64,000 bases of DNA from Sphingomonas suaedae. GTDB lineage: Bacteria > Pseudomonadota > Alphaproteobacteria > Sphingomonadales > Sphingomonadaceae. The DNA is taken from assembly GCF_007833215.1 (NCBI RefSeq), contig NZ_CP042239.1:1860001-1924000 (forward strand). The letters are read 5' to 3'. A model generated the notes under the pieces. That model was not told the origin of the DNA and did not search any database. It saw nothing but the letters and a program-made list of their open reading frames with translations. The position numbers and the translations under genes are program-made. Shown piece after piece: positions 11,501 to 19,434 of the stretch; position 1 is the first letter of the stretch, and the number at the start of each line of letters is the position of its first letter.

Positions 11501-14483
11501 CCGAGAAGTCGCGATTATGCGGGAAGCCCAGATCGATCAGGAAATTGCCGTTGGTGTAGATGTCGACGGTGATGATCCCCAGCGTCACCGACACCGCGCC
11601 GAACTGGAGCTGGCGGAAGGCGTCGGGCACTTGGAGCCGGACGTGGAACACGCCGACATCGGCGGTCACTTTCTTGTAGAGCAGCTCGAAGCTCAGCCCC
11701 GAGAGCGAGCCGGCGTCGGGCCCGCCCAGCGCGATCAGCACGCCATAGAGATCGGGATCGTGGAGCACGAGCTTGAGCGTGACTGTGTCCATGATCGTGC
11801 AGTCGATGCCGAACAGCCATTGGCTGGCGGGATCGAAGCGCGTCTTGCCCGGCTGGATCGGCACCTTTCGCGGATCGTCGAACGGCGCCATTTCGGCGCG
11901 CATCGCGTCGATCACGTCGGAGATCGACGTATAGCTCGTCAGCCCGTCGAGCGAGACGTGCTGGCCGAGCCCGAAATAGCGCAGATCGAACAGCGACTGG
12001 CCCTTGCCGGGGACCGCCGGCGGCGCCTGATCGACCGCGTCCCAGGTGAGCGGCTTGCCCTGGGGATAGCTGGTGCCGAGCATCTGCCCGGTGAGCACGA
12101 AATTGACCCGCGGCGTGCCGCTGCTCCGGTCGTAGCGCAGCCCCACCGTATCGACGCGCGCGAACGCCAGATTCAGATTGACGTCATAGGTCAGCGTGAC
12201 CTGTTCGAGCGTCGGGTCGATCACCAGCGCGAAGCGGCCGAGCTCGATCGTGTCGAGGAAATCCCAGGGCGGATCGAGCCGGAAATTGGCGTTGGGGTTG
12301 GCCAGGCTCACCAGGAAGCGCACCACGCCGCCGAGCGTCTCGCCCGACAGCCGCAGCGTCAGGATCTGGTGCCGCCCAGTGCCCTCGCCGATCCAGGCGG
12401 TGGCGCCGCTCAGCGTCAGCTGACGCCAGGCGACCGAGAAGGTGTAGGTCTTCTCATTCTCGCGGAAAGACACACTCGCGGTGAGCTTGAGCCGCGATAT
12501 GGCGAAGCTGCCCGACAGCTTGCCGACGGTCACCATCGCGCCCTCGCCCTGCTCTGCCGGCGCGGGCATCCGCTCGATCTCGGCGGCGGCGGCCATCGCC
12601 ACCGGGATGCCGAGCACCGTGTCCTTGAGCGCCGCCGCCACTGCCCCGGCGACGCGATAGGGATTGCCGGTCGCGGTGCTGTAGCTGACCGAGAAGGCGG
12701 TCAGTTCGAGCACGAAACTGTCGTTCTTGAGCCAGTCCGGATAGGGATAGCCGAGGAAGGCCAGCACGAACTTGGGCAGGTTGATCGGCCCGCCGACCAG
12801 CTCGCCGGTGAACAGCCAGCTGCCGTCGCCGGGATATTCGGCGCCGAACATCAGCTGCACCGGCGCCGAATCGGGCACCGCCATCGCGACCGTGCCGACG
12901 ATCGATCCCGACACGCTGCTCTGCGACACCTGTACGCGGAATTCGATGCGATCGAGGTTGAACACGATCGTCCCGCACGTCACCGGCCATTGGCCGAGCA
13001 CGGTCATCCCCGCCTGATAGGTCTTGCGCGGCAGCGAGGCGATGAAGTTGGCCTCGCTCACCGTCAGCGTCGTCGGCACGTCGGGCGGCTGGACCGAGAA
13101 ATAGGCGGCGAATGCGTCCGAGATCGGCAGCGCGATCGGATTCTCGGTATAGGCGATGAACGCCATGTCCGGGATGTCCATCCGGATCGTCAGCGTGACC
13201 GTCACCGGGTCGTCGGTGGCGTCCTCGCTCCGCGGCGCTCGGGCGATCCGCTGGTGCCAGTCCGCCCAGCGCCGCGACACCGGCGCCATCGCGCCGAGCG
13301 ACTGGGCCTTCTTGGCGCCGAAGGTCATCGTCCCCCAGATCGACGCGGTCATCAGCGTCGGATCGCTCTGCCAGTCGAACATCCAGCGCACGCCGACTTG
13401 GTCGATCATCGTGAACGGGATCGGCGGGTCCCAGGGCTCGGTCGATACGATGCCCACCGACGAATAGGAGACGCCGAAGCCAACGCCCGACATCGGCGGA
13501 TCGAGGCCGAACTCGAGCTCGGACACGCCGAACAGGTTGAGCAGCGGGACCCCCGGCGGCAGCGAGAACGCCCCATCGGGCGCGCCGATCAGCTTGCCCA
13601 GCATCTGCGCCCCGGTCGACAGCGTCAGCGGGTGCTCGCCGAAGGACACATGGATCGGCCAGACATAGTCGCCGTAGAGCAGCGGCGCGCTCATATCCGC
13701 CACCGTCCGCGGAATCGTGTCGGCAGAAAAGGTGGCGTAGAGCATCGCCGCCGAGGTCGGCGCGTCTTGCTCGGGAAGCGGGCTGGGGTCGGGAAAGTCG
13801 TTGCGCAGCCGCAGCCCGACGGCGTCGAGGGTGATATGCGGCCCGAAATCGGTCGTCGCTCCGGGGGCGGGGGCGTTGAGGAACAGGATTGGCTTGAGCG
13901 GATCGGTGAAATCGATCGGTCCGTCGATCCGCAGCCGGCTGGTGCCGAAATAGTCGATATAGCCTGCCAGCACGCTATCGGTGAGGATCAGCCAACCGGC
14001 CAGGTGCGGCAGCGGGATCGCATCCGCCGGGAAGTTGACCGAGTTCAGCGCCGGGGTCTCGACAACCAGCGGCGCGACCACCGACGGCCCGAGCACCAGC
14101 CCGGCCCCGGGCGGCGGCACTTGCAACGTGCTCTTGGCCCGCCGGCTCTTGGGGAGCTGATCGCCCGGGAAGGCCTGGGCGAAGGTCCAGGGCGTCGTCT
14201 GGGTGGCGGTCATCGCCAAGGTCAGATCGGTATAGTCGGCCGGCTCCGACGCGCCACCGGGACGGCCAGTCAAGTTGAAGCTCCAGCTAGTGCCGCGAAA
14301 GCTGGTGTTCCCGCTCATCCAGGCGCCGTCGGCGGTCTGCCCGGCCCGACCGCCGGTGACCGGCAGGCTCTGGGTGCCCAGTTGCGCCAGTAGCGCGGCG
14401 AGCCCGACCGGCGCGTCACCCGTGATCGCGCCGCCGGCGATCAGCGCAAGGAAATCCTGATAGATGGCGGCGGGCGTCGTCAC
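2568..14483 (-). CDS. Giant 3971-aa protein with DUF6603-like and LysM-like segments
   Basis: Last gene of the five-gene operon. It starts at GTG 14483, overlapping the upstream MBL-fold gene by 4 bases (GTGA), with AAAGGG upstream. No signal peptide or obvious membrane helix is visible. Residues about 1-1180 are beta-rich; the part near 945-1160 (for example YTNGNFLIDLGFP, GIYFGV, YYWCRGTAGIVGKLYGSVDF) resembles the DUF6603 family as I remember it. Residues about 1540-1880 and 2670-3080 contain degenerate LysM-like units (YVVQPGDDVDSVAEALG, TLPGDTLDSVAGAV, YTLREGDTLDAVAPRLG), each with the GD-T/S-L pattern followed by an asparagine/leucine-rich half. The C-terminal approximately 850 residues (FFL- and beta-rich, ending FPQPE) match nothing I know. 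LysM modules usually bind N-acetylglucosamine polymers, but these are poor copies. Inference: a structural or binding giant acting with the upstream proteins. The absence of any internal stop over 11.9 kb argues for selection. Confidence 0.85.
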   Translation of the reverse strand: MTTPAAIYQDFLALIAGGAITGDAPVGLAALLAQLGTQSLPVTGGRAGQTADGAWMSGNTSFRGTSWSFNLTGRPGGASEPADYTDLTLAMTATQTTPWTFAQAFPGDQLPKSRRAKSTLQVPPPGAGLVLGPSVVAPLVVETPALNSVNFPADAIPLPHLAGWLILTDSVLAGYIDYFGTSRLRIDGPIDFTDPLKPILFLNAPAPGATTDFGPHITLDAVGLRLRNDFPDPSPLPEQDAPTSAAMLYATFSADTIPRTVADMSAPLLYGDYVWPIHVSFGEHPLTLSTGAQMLGKLIGAPDGAFSLPPGVPLLNLFGVSELEFGLDPPMSGVGFGVSYSSVGIVSTEPWDPPIPFTMIDQVGVRWMFDWQSDPTLMTASIWGTMTFGAKKAQSLGAMAPVSRRWADWHQRIARAPRSEDATDDPVTVTLTIRMDIPDMAFIAYTENPIALPISDAFAAYFSVQPPDVPTTLTVSEANFIASLPRKTYQAGMTVLGQWPVTCGTIVFNLDRIEFRVQVSQSSVSGSIVGTVAMAVPDSAPVQLMFGAEYPGDGSWLFTGELVGGPINLPKFVLAFLGYPYPDWLKNDSFVLELTAFSVSYSTATGNPYRVAGAVAAALKDTVLGIPVAMAAAAEIERMPAPAEQGEGAMVTVGKLSGSFAISRLKLTASVSFRENEKTYTFSVAWRQLTLSGATAWIGEGTGRHQILTLRLSGETLGGVVRFLVSLANPNANFRLDPPWDFLDTIELGRFALVIDPTLEQVTLTYDVNLNLAFARVDTVGLRYDRSSGTPRVNFVLTGQMLGTSYPQGKPLTWDAVDQAPPAVPGKGQSLFDLRYFGLGQHVSLDGLTSYTSISDVIDAMRAEMAPFDDPRKVPIQPGKTRFDPASQWLFGIDCTIMDTVTLKLVLHDPDLYGVLIALGGPDAGSLSGLSFELLYKKVTADVGVFHVRLQVPDAFRQLQFGAVSVTLGIITVDIYTNGNFLIDLGFPHNRDFSVSFGVEAGIFNGRGGIYFGVRDGSTSDRVPRISNGTFSPVIELGVGLEIGVGRTFNKGPLKAGLYVDVVVIFEGVLSWFHPSDTARPNALYYWCRGTAGIVGKLYGSVDFKVISVSVSVEAHAYATLTLAAHQATLIELDVGVSVHAKVKILFVSISFSFGLTIEASFTIGSSSATPWTLLPGESTRSQAARLTHAYAPARRRPPHVKAVTRHAYRLQRFGHPAGALLATGGATVARATASPPAALFARGDGLVAGVAEPADPVYHLVFDKDAAVFPGGAVRSGTLTLTPAFTVANVPVDWTGEGPPPPNAEPDYRIAMLLVADAATAPGDGVAPARKRARLRAGATLDEDAIPTSFGAVAEGLLRWSLYALGITDPAAVVTLGALEELVEQLALPEAASQGFTWDNLDGFFNHNVHLTLAAAAPGVTTVLDATVFPMIPPLQWDAPQLPPEQVQRQFWIYQPVDATYEAEVLAYFADLDARAPDARPDPQQRMRAARDAGEDTEAMARFVFRDYCQMVARTAAQSAVTLLGGFPHSVAATDSLASIAGSFPTTQIPYVVQPGDDVDSVAEALGMAAAELIALNPGIAAAIADTPPGGTIAITLGVTAQSIAAANPGWAVVDGKQITLGDLVVAIPAGGTIAGIAQSYSVDPAAWLGDTALLAATGIARPGASLALPAFAYANPLALPVATVAAVYWVRLSGYRAEAAVPGADWYAEAIAALNPGQIPVSGPLPATLLVPSAFDQDSSAPPPPPITWQTLPGDTLDSVAGAVAATQIGALDPAYAAWLAAVVAANATPLPDGAVALPANAALIVRPDDTLANIRLRLLLGDTSGQQAAFVGLVEGADILVPLAALLVPGARVTTVAGQTLVTLAQSYGLSAEDLGGRVADEAGLLATDDDRRLTVPSVPAIGLDALSAALHDPAVEAEIAAQTARFMLYGVRIPAPVESGGVYHATGPMTGLYDLVGQQVTGPPPSGEIVDPALAVTVSKGQPCGWLSFATTSVTSGETPAELAASYPAAARDPRLARLDPHSPAPKGMLALADAVESITLSISHAELVNNYPATGLVPAIEGAIAPLQLYREMKLRHGVTQPIVWRTTVAPLLPGTPSAEAAPSLWLLPSDLLGLGGNDGTASSFALMQIAPQAGPSAQPAELGAYAWSTLIDFDVRSVPGSPAIVEMLGADTADRQLLANLLQYLGAIPLADGSYHVPPAGEAATLILAWQLPASSGTQPALTSTPLTPAGTFLVKVNLSTETHSGPPPLGVALVEPEEPSAGPYFASLSDAADFLTLLWEGSVVGGGGYWLHAEGGDEPIPQSIFDQDGRAVLTVAIQLASQSSVDSGKAWPVRKLFAFNNCAVVGDGVDPGSVALFAEASDPAELVRSASIPQGQVGFTLDLHTPDSSGPPDDPQTRLRALYSLIGYQLADMPAFAPSDEGQPLGPTVKTDADGTLEETSWNLMRVVPIHRFAKANPLVDMAGLPPPGASPYAGIPGASSGTDWTMAQTRVSLWFHDVLGNASAAAGEAAAPDAEDALVASVDVPVGYTDPLVGVGSWPSTTLSYQVLIDPQQQGQALLRVRAALQGVVCQPGAGEGGDAVLEKTGRERDRWAAVYYQMLQPDVGAALLTSLRQAPGADPDAVAVPMAPLRALATGAYAFVRGQAERRRYIASAPQSIDALCAHYGVAYERLGTANALVPLDAILAGPSFALPQVAMLRANQSVAQLAAAAVPPADPAAVLQDADNIALPLNAGTELNTPDRPLAVPDPSPDVLALLALAGCSLDRLVARNKATASLLTPGFIFECNGIQVQIDAEGPGSDATLDGVVSVFNGQGLPFDATMVVSLNADRPGMFRAGATLMRDAYTLTATDTLAQNGAGATPAELAPLNIATPTLFPDGTSLFLQTVATPIPNGRVLGDIAGDAGVTPGDVLRHNGAAALAATPQLAVPGLSDWPADGGAPYGSYTLREGDTLDAVAPRLGPPDTALPAFTPLELATMNAVLPGTIAPGVTVTVGGQSEETEAGDSFQSLCDRFSPPVTLDALVAAIEGTPGVLAAGGLLLCPAGRLGPATEGQPGVVPADVAARFGVSAAGLVGANAGTPGLIVAGLELRASTQSVATQTTAAADSITAILDRFAQAKVTTSIDDLLLANAEVGFLTAGAAVSLPPADAVLEAALAIDVGGTLTWRWPDVIFPIHCWLQVERAAALVDPSLAGTLENPSGAVRARTAVAASRTGSPSEQPDGGATTLTGFADQLQQAIPALRVATGKTLAEEQQGSAGTDVWAVDFSSTGIAQVSVTPPVASVPGTSGPQPRSYALRPLSTVLVARQDVEIATLDPATGLLSGTLTANYQGIDLELWARSFLTDVEHVLTATYVAGGYAVRSSALQRIIEAKKTLAGAISRGLDAVLVGQGGDDSQRDSAAETLRQSLLVSLTQGYRTAAVMQYATSATTSFTGPAARFSGVPVATLSSEDPELKAATLSNGKISLENGASLVNVLVSIPDVEAHSSLAMALDYQVVELEFNVADELDGYQRSDWLSFVTPIASGSPPALAFTLGTPDTPLPLRTYPQMPTLLDHRAVPAEAPASVAEAVLWSYGFTLRHQSAEQDQIEMELSFNSPPETMQARAIAEDDLFGQLAQYSENAAGLLDILAELPSWQLAADQTRLANALSSFADCAEGVAAAWDQHWAPVEMADAVPAARAVGAPVPETYGFSVDLGADSTATYYETLTLVRTQKPQDGQVGWPDIVCFTPEGVPLPLTPAPASSCQVEPSDDLQCYLFPTDEKLRVPAFSLVSFDFRFGGLPVAAYQNATAKAWVVRNARLLGPTGAATQPDFIYRTPVLSYYQPVVPFIDVASALPIGDWSYDPATCPLNQTFATIFDGDASDRAIAMGVRYGYQLAPGNPPDVPALETYLPVLQTPGFGFADTTIADTCARLQLWDKQNDPVRAGGCWSFWIDLYSSVDPSLQRPVLRLKHCVSPFPQPE

Positions 14484-15736
14484 CCCGCGTCCCTTTCCGA
14501 AGTCGGCGGCGGAGCGCGCAGTATCTCGTCGCGCGGCGCCGCGGTGCGGCCGGCCATCGCATCACGCAGCCAGGGATCGTTGGCGGCGGCCTCGCCATAG
14601 CGCGCAACCAGATCATCGAGCGTGCCCAGCGGCTCGAACTCGAACTCGGGAACCTCGCGGGTCAGCGCAGTCGAATCGCGGATGTTGTAGAACAAGTTGC
14701 CGTACAGCACGGTGCCCTCGATCTGGAACACGGTCGTGCGGATGCCCTTGGTCGTCGAGAACTGCTCCCATCCCTCGACCTTCTTTGATTTCTTCTTGTC
14801 GAAGACATAGGCGACGTAGTTGCGCGAGTAGGATGTGGACAATGTCGGCACGAACACGTCGATCACTTCCTTGACGGGGTGAGCGTGATTGTTTCGCGGA
14901 CCCGCGCTGGCGACCACTTCCTGTGGCGCGAGATAGGTGGCGAACGCAGTGATGATCGAAAAATCGAGCTCGGCCAGCGGCGTCTTGGCGGTATAGTTCT
15001 CGACAGCGGTTCGCAGCGCGCCGTGATGCGGTATCTCGAGCATGAAGACCGTCGGGATCAGCGGCTTCGTGCCCCATTTCTTGTAGAAACCGTTGACCTC
15101 CGCCATGGTGTGATAGGTCGCATCGCCGGGCAATATCACCGACCATTCGCCATTCTCGACCGCGACCACGGTGGACGAGGCGTTGCGGATGATGTCCGGC
15201 CCTCCGCTCGACAGCTTCAGGCCGGAGATGATGACGCGGACAAACGTGTTGCCGAAGCTGGTGATGTCTCCCAAGTCCTCGCGCTTCTTGGCCTTGGCAT
15301 AATCGCTCTCGAACGGCGCGTTGAAGGAAACGTCGATTTCCTCGTCCTCGTCGACCATCGCTTCGGCGAATGCCTCGACCTTCTTCTTGTTGGCCTTCGA
15401 CCAGTTTGCGCCGCCGGTGTAGATGTTGTCGCAAGTGACCTGGATGCCCGAGGTGTTGATCGCTTCGGTCAGCGTCGGGAGCAGCGACAGATGGTCGCCA
15501 TCCTGGTGGGAGATCACGACCGCCTCGAACGACGGCGAGATGCCCGCGCTCGCCTGAAGCATCAGCTTCTCGACGACATAGGCCGAGGCCTCTTCCGCAT
15601 AGCGCTGGTTGCCGCCGAAATCGATGAGCACGAGCTTTTCGGGAATGCTGTCCTTGTCGCCGTCGGGATAATATTCGATCAGCGTCGCCATCCCCTGGCC
15701 GCAGAACAGGATCGCGACGCGGGTAAGGGCGGTCAT
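14480..15736 (-). CDS. Metallo-beta-lactamase-fold hydrolase (ComEC-like type)
   Basis: The start is ATG 15736, with GGAGG seven bases upstream; it overlaps the preceding gene by ATGA and the giant gene by GTGA. The product is 418 residues. An upstream in-frame extension has non-coding composition and is rejected. Metal-site motifs appear in order: ISHQDGDHLSLL near residue 85 (variant of HxHxDH with Asp in place of the second His, as in ComEC-type and related hydrolases), ILPGDAT, IPHHGALRT, and a final NHAHPVKEV. No signal peptide is visible (MTALTRVAILFCGQG), so it is probably cytosolic. Known relatives are phosphodiesterases, nucleases or lactamase-fold hydrolases; the substrate cannot be read from sequence. 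It is the only recognisable enzyme in the operon and sits between two very large proteins, so a processing or signalling role is an inference. Confidence 0.85.
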   Translation of the reverse strand: MTALTRVAILFCGQGMATLIEYYPDGDKDSIPEKLVLIDFGGNQRYAEEASAYVVEKLMLQASAGISPSFEAVVISHQDGDHLSLLPTLTEAINTSGIQVTCDNIYTGGANWSKANKKKVEAFAEAMVDEDEEIDVSFNAPFESDYAKAKKREDLGDITSFGNTFVRVIISGLKLSSGGPDIIRNASSTVVAVENGEWSVILPGDATYHTMAEVNGFYKKWGTKPLIPTVFMLEIPHHGALRTAVENYTAKTPLAELDFSIITAFATYLAPQEVVASAGPRNNHAHPVKEVIDVFVPTLSTSYSRNYVAYVFDKKKSKKVEGWEQFSTTKGIRTTVFQIEGTVLYGNLFYNIRDSTALTREVPEFEFEPLGTLDDLVARYGEAAANDPWLRDAMAGRTAAPRDEILRAPPPTSERDAG

Positions 15737-18700
15737 CGGCCGTCCTCCGCTGGCGGCCGAGCGAGCAGCCTGGACTGGCTCTGCGCGGCGCGGGCGGCGA
15801 CGCGCGAATTGCCGGCGCCGCTCTTCGACTTCTCCTGCGAATAGGCGGCGTACCAGCCCACCTTGTCCGTCGATCCCTGGTCCGGATTGCCGAACAGCAC
15901 GATATCGTTGTGCCCCGGCGGGAAGCTGAGCCCGAGCAGTCGCAGCGCGAAATCGCGCAGCCGCAGCGTATAGGTGCGCGGCTCGCCGTCGGTGTTGTCG
16001 ACCAGGAACTCGATCGAGCGGAAGCCCAGCTTCAATATCCCCTGCAGCGGCAGATTGACGCCGAACGCCTCGCGCGTGCCGGGCAGCTTGACGCCGACAT
16101 AGACGTTGGGCTCCTGCCCTCCCGGCCCCGGGCTCCACGCCGCCAGCACCGACAGCGCGATGCTTGCGCTCCCCGCCAGCGCGCCCAGCGTGCCTAGATC
16201 GATCGTATAGTTGAGCCCATACCAGGGCGCGCTGAGCAGCCCCTGGTCGATCGGCGCGGTGACCGAGATGAAGCCCATGTCCTGCGGCATCAGCGCCGCG
16301 CCGCCGGGATCGGTGTCGATCGGCTGGGCGAGCCGCGGATCGGGGGTGGTGATCAGGTTCGTCAGCCGCACGGGGAAGCGGCGTGCCAGCGAATCGGGGC
16401 GTGCGACGCTGTTCGACAGATCGAACGAGAGTGCCCCGTCGTTGAGCCGGAACACGGTGGTGTTGACCGGATCGCCGAGCTCGAACGCCATGTCGATCGA
16501 CAGATTGCCGAAGCGCAGATAGCCGTCGATGCCGTCCGCGCCCTCGCCCCAGCAGAAGGGATCGAACAGGGGCGGCTCGTAGAAGCGCAGATTGCCCGCC
16601 ATGCGGAAGGTCGCGGTCACCGTCGCGCCGCCGGCCTGCGACGCGGCGCGCGTCGTCACCATGTCGGTGGAGATCAGCTGCACCGACTGGAGAATCAGCC
16701 CGTCGAGCGAGAAGCTGTTCTCGCCCGCCATCGCGAACACATAGGTGTCGTGCCTTGTGCCGTCGGGGAGCGTCTGCACCTGATGCGCGCCGGTGAGGAT
16801 GATGTTGTTGCCGTGCACCGTCGGGAACAGCCGCGCGGGCGCGCCGAACAGCCGGTTGATCAGCAGCTCGACGCGGCTCGCGAAGGTGGAGACGACCGAG
16901 TTCTGGAAACCGACGCTGAGCTGGAGGACGCGGAACGCGAAGGCGATCTCGTCGGAGAAATACTGGTCCTCCTCATTCTCGTAATCGATCAGCCCGAACA
17001 GCGTGCTGCGACCGAAATCGAGCCCCTGATCGAGCAGCTGATACGGCGTCGCGGCGATGCCGACATGGTGCGCGTAGAAGGCGCTGGGGTCGATCCCCGC
17101 CGCCAATGGCTGGAGGGGGCCTGGCAGCTGATCGAGCGGCACCTCCACCGACAGCGCCAATATCCCGCTCCAGTTCGGATCGGTGACGATCGCGTTGAAC
17201 GCATTGTAGAGCGCGCCGCTCTCGCCCTGGCGCGATGCCGCCTTGGCGATGATCTGCAGGATGTCGGCGCTCGCGGTCCGGGGGTCGCCGGTCGGGCTCG
17301 CCGCTGCCGGCCAGGTCCAGCTGGACACGTCCGCCGCCATGTCGGCCAGGCTGCGGCCGAGGTTGAACTTGTAGATCACGTAGGCATTGGTCTGGCCGGC
17401 ACGGCCCGGCACCGTCCAATTGTCGGGCGAGAGGCGGAAGGTCCAGCCATCGACCACCGGCGAGAGCAGCCCCGCATAGCGCTGGAACACCGCCATCTGC
17501 TCGGCGGTGATCCCCGCATCGGCGGCTACCAGCGCGGCCTGGAAATGCGCCAGGTCGATATAGGTCGGATAGCCCTGCGCGACCATATAGGCGCGCACGT
17601 TCGCCAGCACCGCGGGAGGCACGCCGAGCTCGGGCGGCAGTGTCGCGATCACGTCCAGATCGAGCGCGGTGAGCTGATACTCGACCGAACCGGCGGTGTT
17701 GAACAGCTGGGCATTGCCCAGCACCATGAACAGATTGTTGGTGAGCAGCGCCTGGCGCAGCGCGCCGCGTACCGATGTGAAGCGCAGATCGGGCTCGGCG
17801 CCGCTCGCCGCGGTCTGGCCGAGCGCGGCCCACAGCCAGCTCTGCCCGTCGCTGTCGATTCCCACCGCCATGCCCTGCGGCGTGACGCCGACCGTCGCCG
17901 CGGCGGGGAGTCGCTCCTCGGGGGTCTCGGGCGGGGCCGGCTCGGGCACGGAGCCGCCCTGCAACGCCATCTGGCTGAGCAGCGCCCGCCGCATCGGCGC
18001 CAGCGCGATCCGCTCGATCGTCCGCGCGTCGTCGAGCATGTCGGGCGGAATGTCGCGGAACGGCGCCATCGGGAAGGCGAGCTGCGGCGCGGGGGCGGCG
18101 AGGCTGCACGCCGAGACTTCGAGGAAATCGAGGAACGGCGGCGCATCGTCCTCGGCCAGCGCGGCGGCGACCGGCACCCCGCCCGACAGCGCGGCATAGA
18201 GCGGTGCGTCCTCGGGCTGGGCGAAATAGCGGATCGACTGGCCGGACGGCGCGACCGCATAGGCCCAGGCGGTGGTGCCCAGGCTGGTCAGCGACCCGGT
18301 GCCCCCGTCGCTCGGCGGCTGGGCAAAGGCGGGCTGCCCGCCGACGAACAGCAGCGCCGATCCGCTGGCGCTCGGCAGGCCCAGATATTCGAGCGCCGAA
18401 GCGCCGCAGATCAGCCGCTCGATGCCCGAAACGAGGTCCTCGGGATCGACGATGTTGAGCGAATACCCGCCCTCGGGAGTCAGATAATAGCCGTACGGCG
18501 GGGCTTCGGTCGCGTAGAAGGGCGCAACCGCGAACACCAGCCGCGCCGCCGGGAAGCCCGGCGCGCTGCTCGCCTGGGGAGTCAGGTCGACGGCATAGCC
18601 CTTGGCAGTGGCATAGCCCGATTGCAGCGTAGGCGCGGTCCCGGTGCCGCCCCAGCCGAAGAAGCCGAACGCGCTGCGGTCGCCGGCCAGCGGGCGTTGC

Positions 18701-19434
18701 GCATCGAGATTGGCATAGAGCGAGAAGGCGGTCGCGTCGGGCTGGCGCAGCACCTGGAAGTCGATCGCATGCACTTCGCCAGTGGTCGGCCGTGGCGTGA
18801 AGAAGCGGATCGCGCAGCCGAGCAGCACGAAGCCGTCGGTGCCCCCCGCGGGCGCAGCCACGTCGAAGCGGGCGCGCCAGCATCCCGCCGACGCATCCGC
18901 CATGCACAGCGAGGCGGTGCCGCTCGCGGCGTTGAACTGGCCGTTGGTGGTGTAGAAGGCGAGCGCGCCCGCTCCGGCGCTGTCGCCCAGCGCGAAGCCC
19001 CAGCCGGCATCGCCGTTGTCGGCGGGCGCGATCGTGCCGCCGCTGCGCACGATCAGCGTATTGTCGGCGAAGGCGAGATCGACGCGGCGCGCGACGATCG
19101 TGGTGCCGGCGGTGGCCCCCGCGGCGACGGTCAGATCCTGCGTCGTCCAGGTCAGATATCCCTGCGCCGGGTCGAGGATCCAAAGGAAGCGCGGCGCGCC
19201 CGACCCGAAGAAGGCGGCGAGATAGGCCTCGAGTGCCGGGAGGAAGGCATCGGCGTCGGCGACCGGCTGACCGAACAGCAGATAGGTCCCGGCGTCGCCC
19301 CAGGTGGCGGTCAGCGTCGGCGACGGGCCCAGCGCGGCGGCGTCCTTGGCGAGATAGCCCGTGATCCTGGTCGCGGGATCGAGCCAGTAGAGCGGTGTGG
19401 CGCCGGCTTGCGCGAAGCTCGGCTCCGCGCTCAT
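15733..19434 (-). CDS. 1233-aa beta-rich protein of unknown function
   Basis: It starts at ATG 19434, overlapping the stop of the FN3-repeat gene by 4 bases (ATGA); the Shine-Dalgarno is weak, so translational coupling is likely. The N terminus (YWLDPATRITGYLAKD) has no signal peptide. I recognise no catalytic motif. The first 350 residues look like beta-sandwich domains (WGFALGDSAG, FTPRPTTGEVHAIDF). The middle, about 640-830, is more helical. The last 350 residues are beta-rich and close with DIVLFGNPDQ and VGWYAAYSQ, a style shared with the first 1200 residues of the giant protein and, from memory, with DUF6603-associated proteins. A basic, Ala/Arg-rich tail follows. Inference: structural partner of the giant protein. 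That it is a real gene is certain; its function is unknown. Confidence 0.8.
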   Translation of the reverse strand: MSAEPSFAQAGATPLYWLDPATRITGYLAKDAAALGPSPTLTATWGDAGTYLLFGQPVADADAFLPALEAYLAAFFGSGAPRFLWILDPAQGYLTWTTQDLTVAAGATAGTTIVARRVDLAFADNTLIVRSGGTIAPADNGDAGWGFALGDSAGAGALAFYTTNGQFNAASGTASLCMADASAGCWRARFDVAAPAGGTDGFVLLGCAIRFFTPRPTTGEVHAIDFQVLRQPDATAFSLYANLDAQRPLAGDRSAFGFFGWGGTGTAPTLQSGYATAKGYAVDLTPQASSAPGFPAARLVFAVAPFYATEAPPYGYYLTPEGGYSLNIVDPEDLVSGIERLICGASALEYLGLPSASGSALLFVGGQPAFAQPPSDGGTGSLTSLGTTAWAYAVAPSGQSIRYFAQPEDAPLYAALSGGVPVAAALAEDDAPPFLDFLEVSACSLAAPAPQLAFPMAPFRDIPPDMLDDARTIERIALAPMRRALLSQMALQGGSVPEPAPPETPEERLPAAATVGVTPQGMAVGIDSDGQSWLWAALGQTAASGAEPDLRFTSVRGALRQALLTNNLFMVLGNAQLFNTAGSVEYQLTALDLDVIATLPPELGVPPAVLANVRAYMVAQGYPTYIDLAHFQAALVAADAGITAEQMAVFQRYAGLLSPVVDGWTFRLSPDNWTVPGRAGQTNAYVIYKFNLGRSLADMAADVSSWTWPAAASPTGDPRTASADILQIIAKAASRQGESGALYNAFNAIVTDPNWSGILALSVEVPLDQLPGPLQPLAAGIDPSAFYAHHVGIAATPYQLLDQGLDFGRSTLFGLIDYENEEDQYFSDEIAFAFRVLQLSVGFQNSVVSTFASRVELLINRLFGAPARLFPTVHGNNIILTGAHQVQTLPDGTRHDTYVFAMAGENSFSLDGLILQSVQLISTDMVTTRAASQAGGATVTATFRMAGNLRFYEPPLFDPFCWGEGADGIDGYLRFGNLSIDMAFELGDPVNTTVFRLNDGALSFDLSNSVARPDSLARRFPVRLTNLITTPDPRLAQPIDTDPGGAALMPQDMGFISVTAPIDQGLLSAPWYGLNYTIDLGTLGALAGSASIALSVLAAWSPGPGGQEPNVYVGVKLPGTREAFGVNLPLQGILKLGFRSIEFLVDNTDGEPRTYTLRLRDFALRLLGLSFPPGHNDIVLFGNPDQGSTDKVGWYAAYSQEKSKSGAGNSRVAARAAQSQSRLLARPPAEDGR

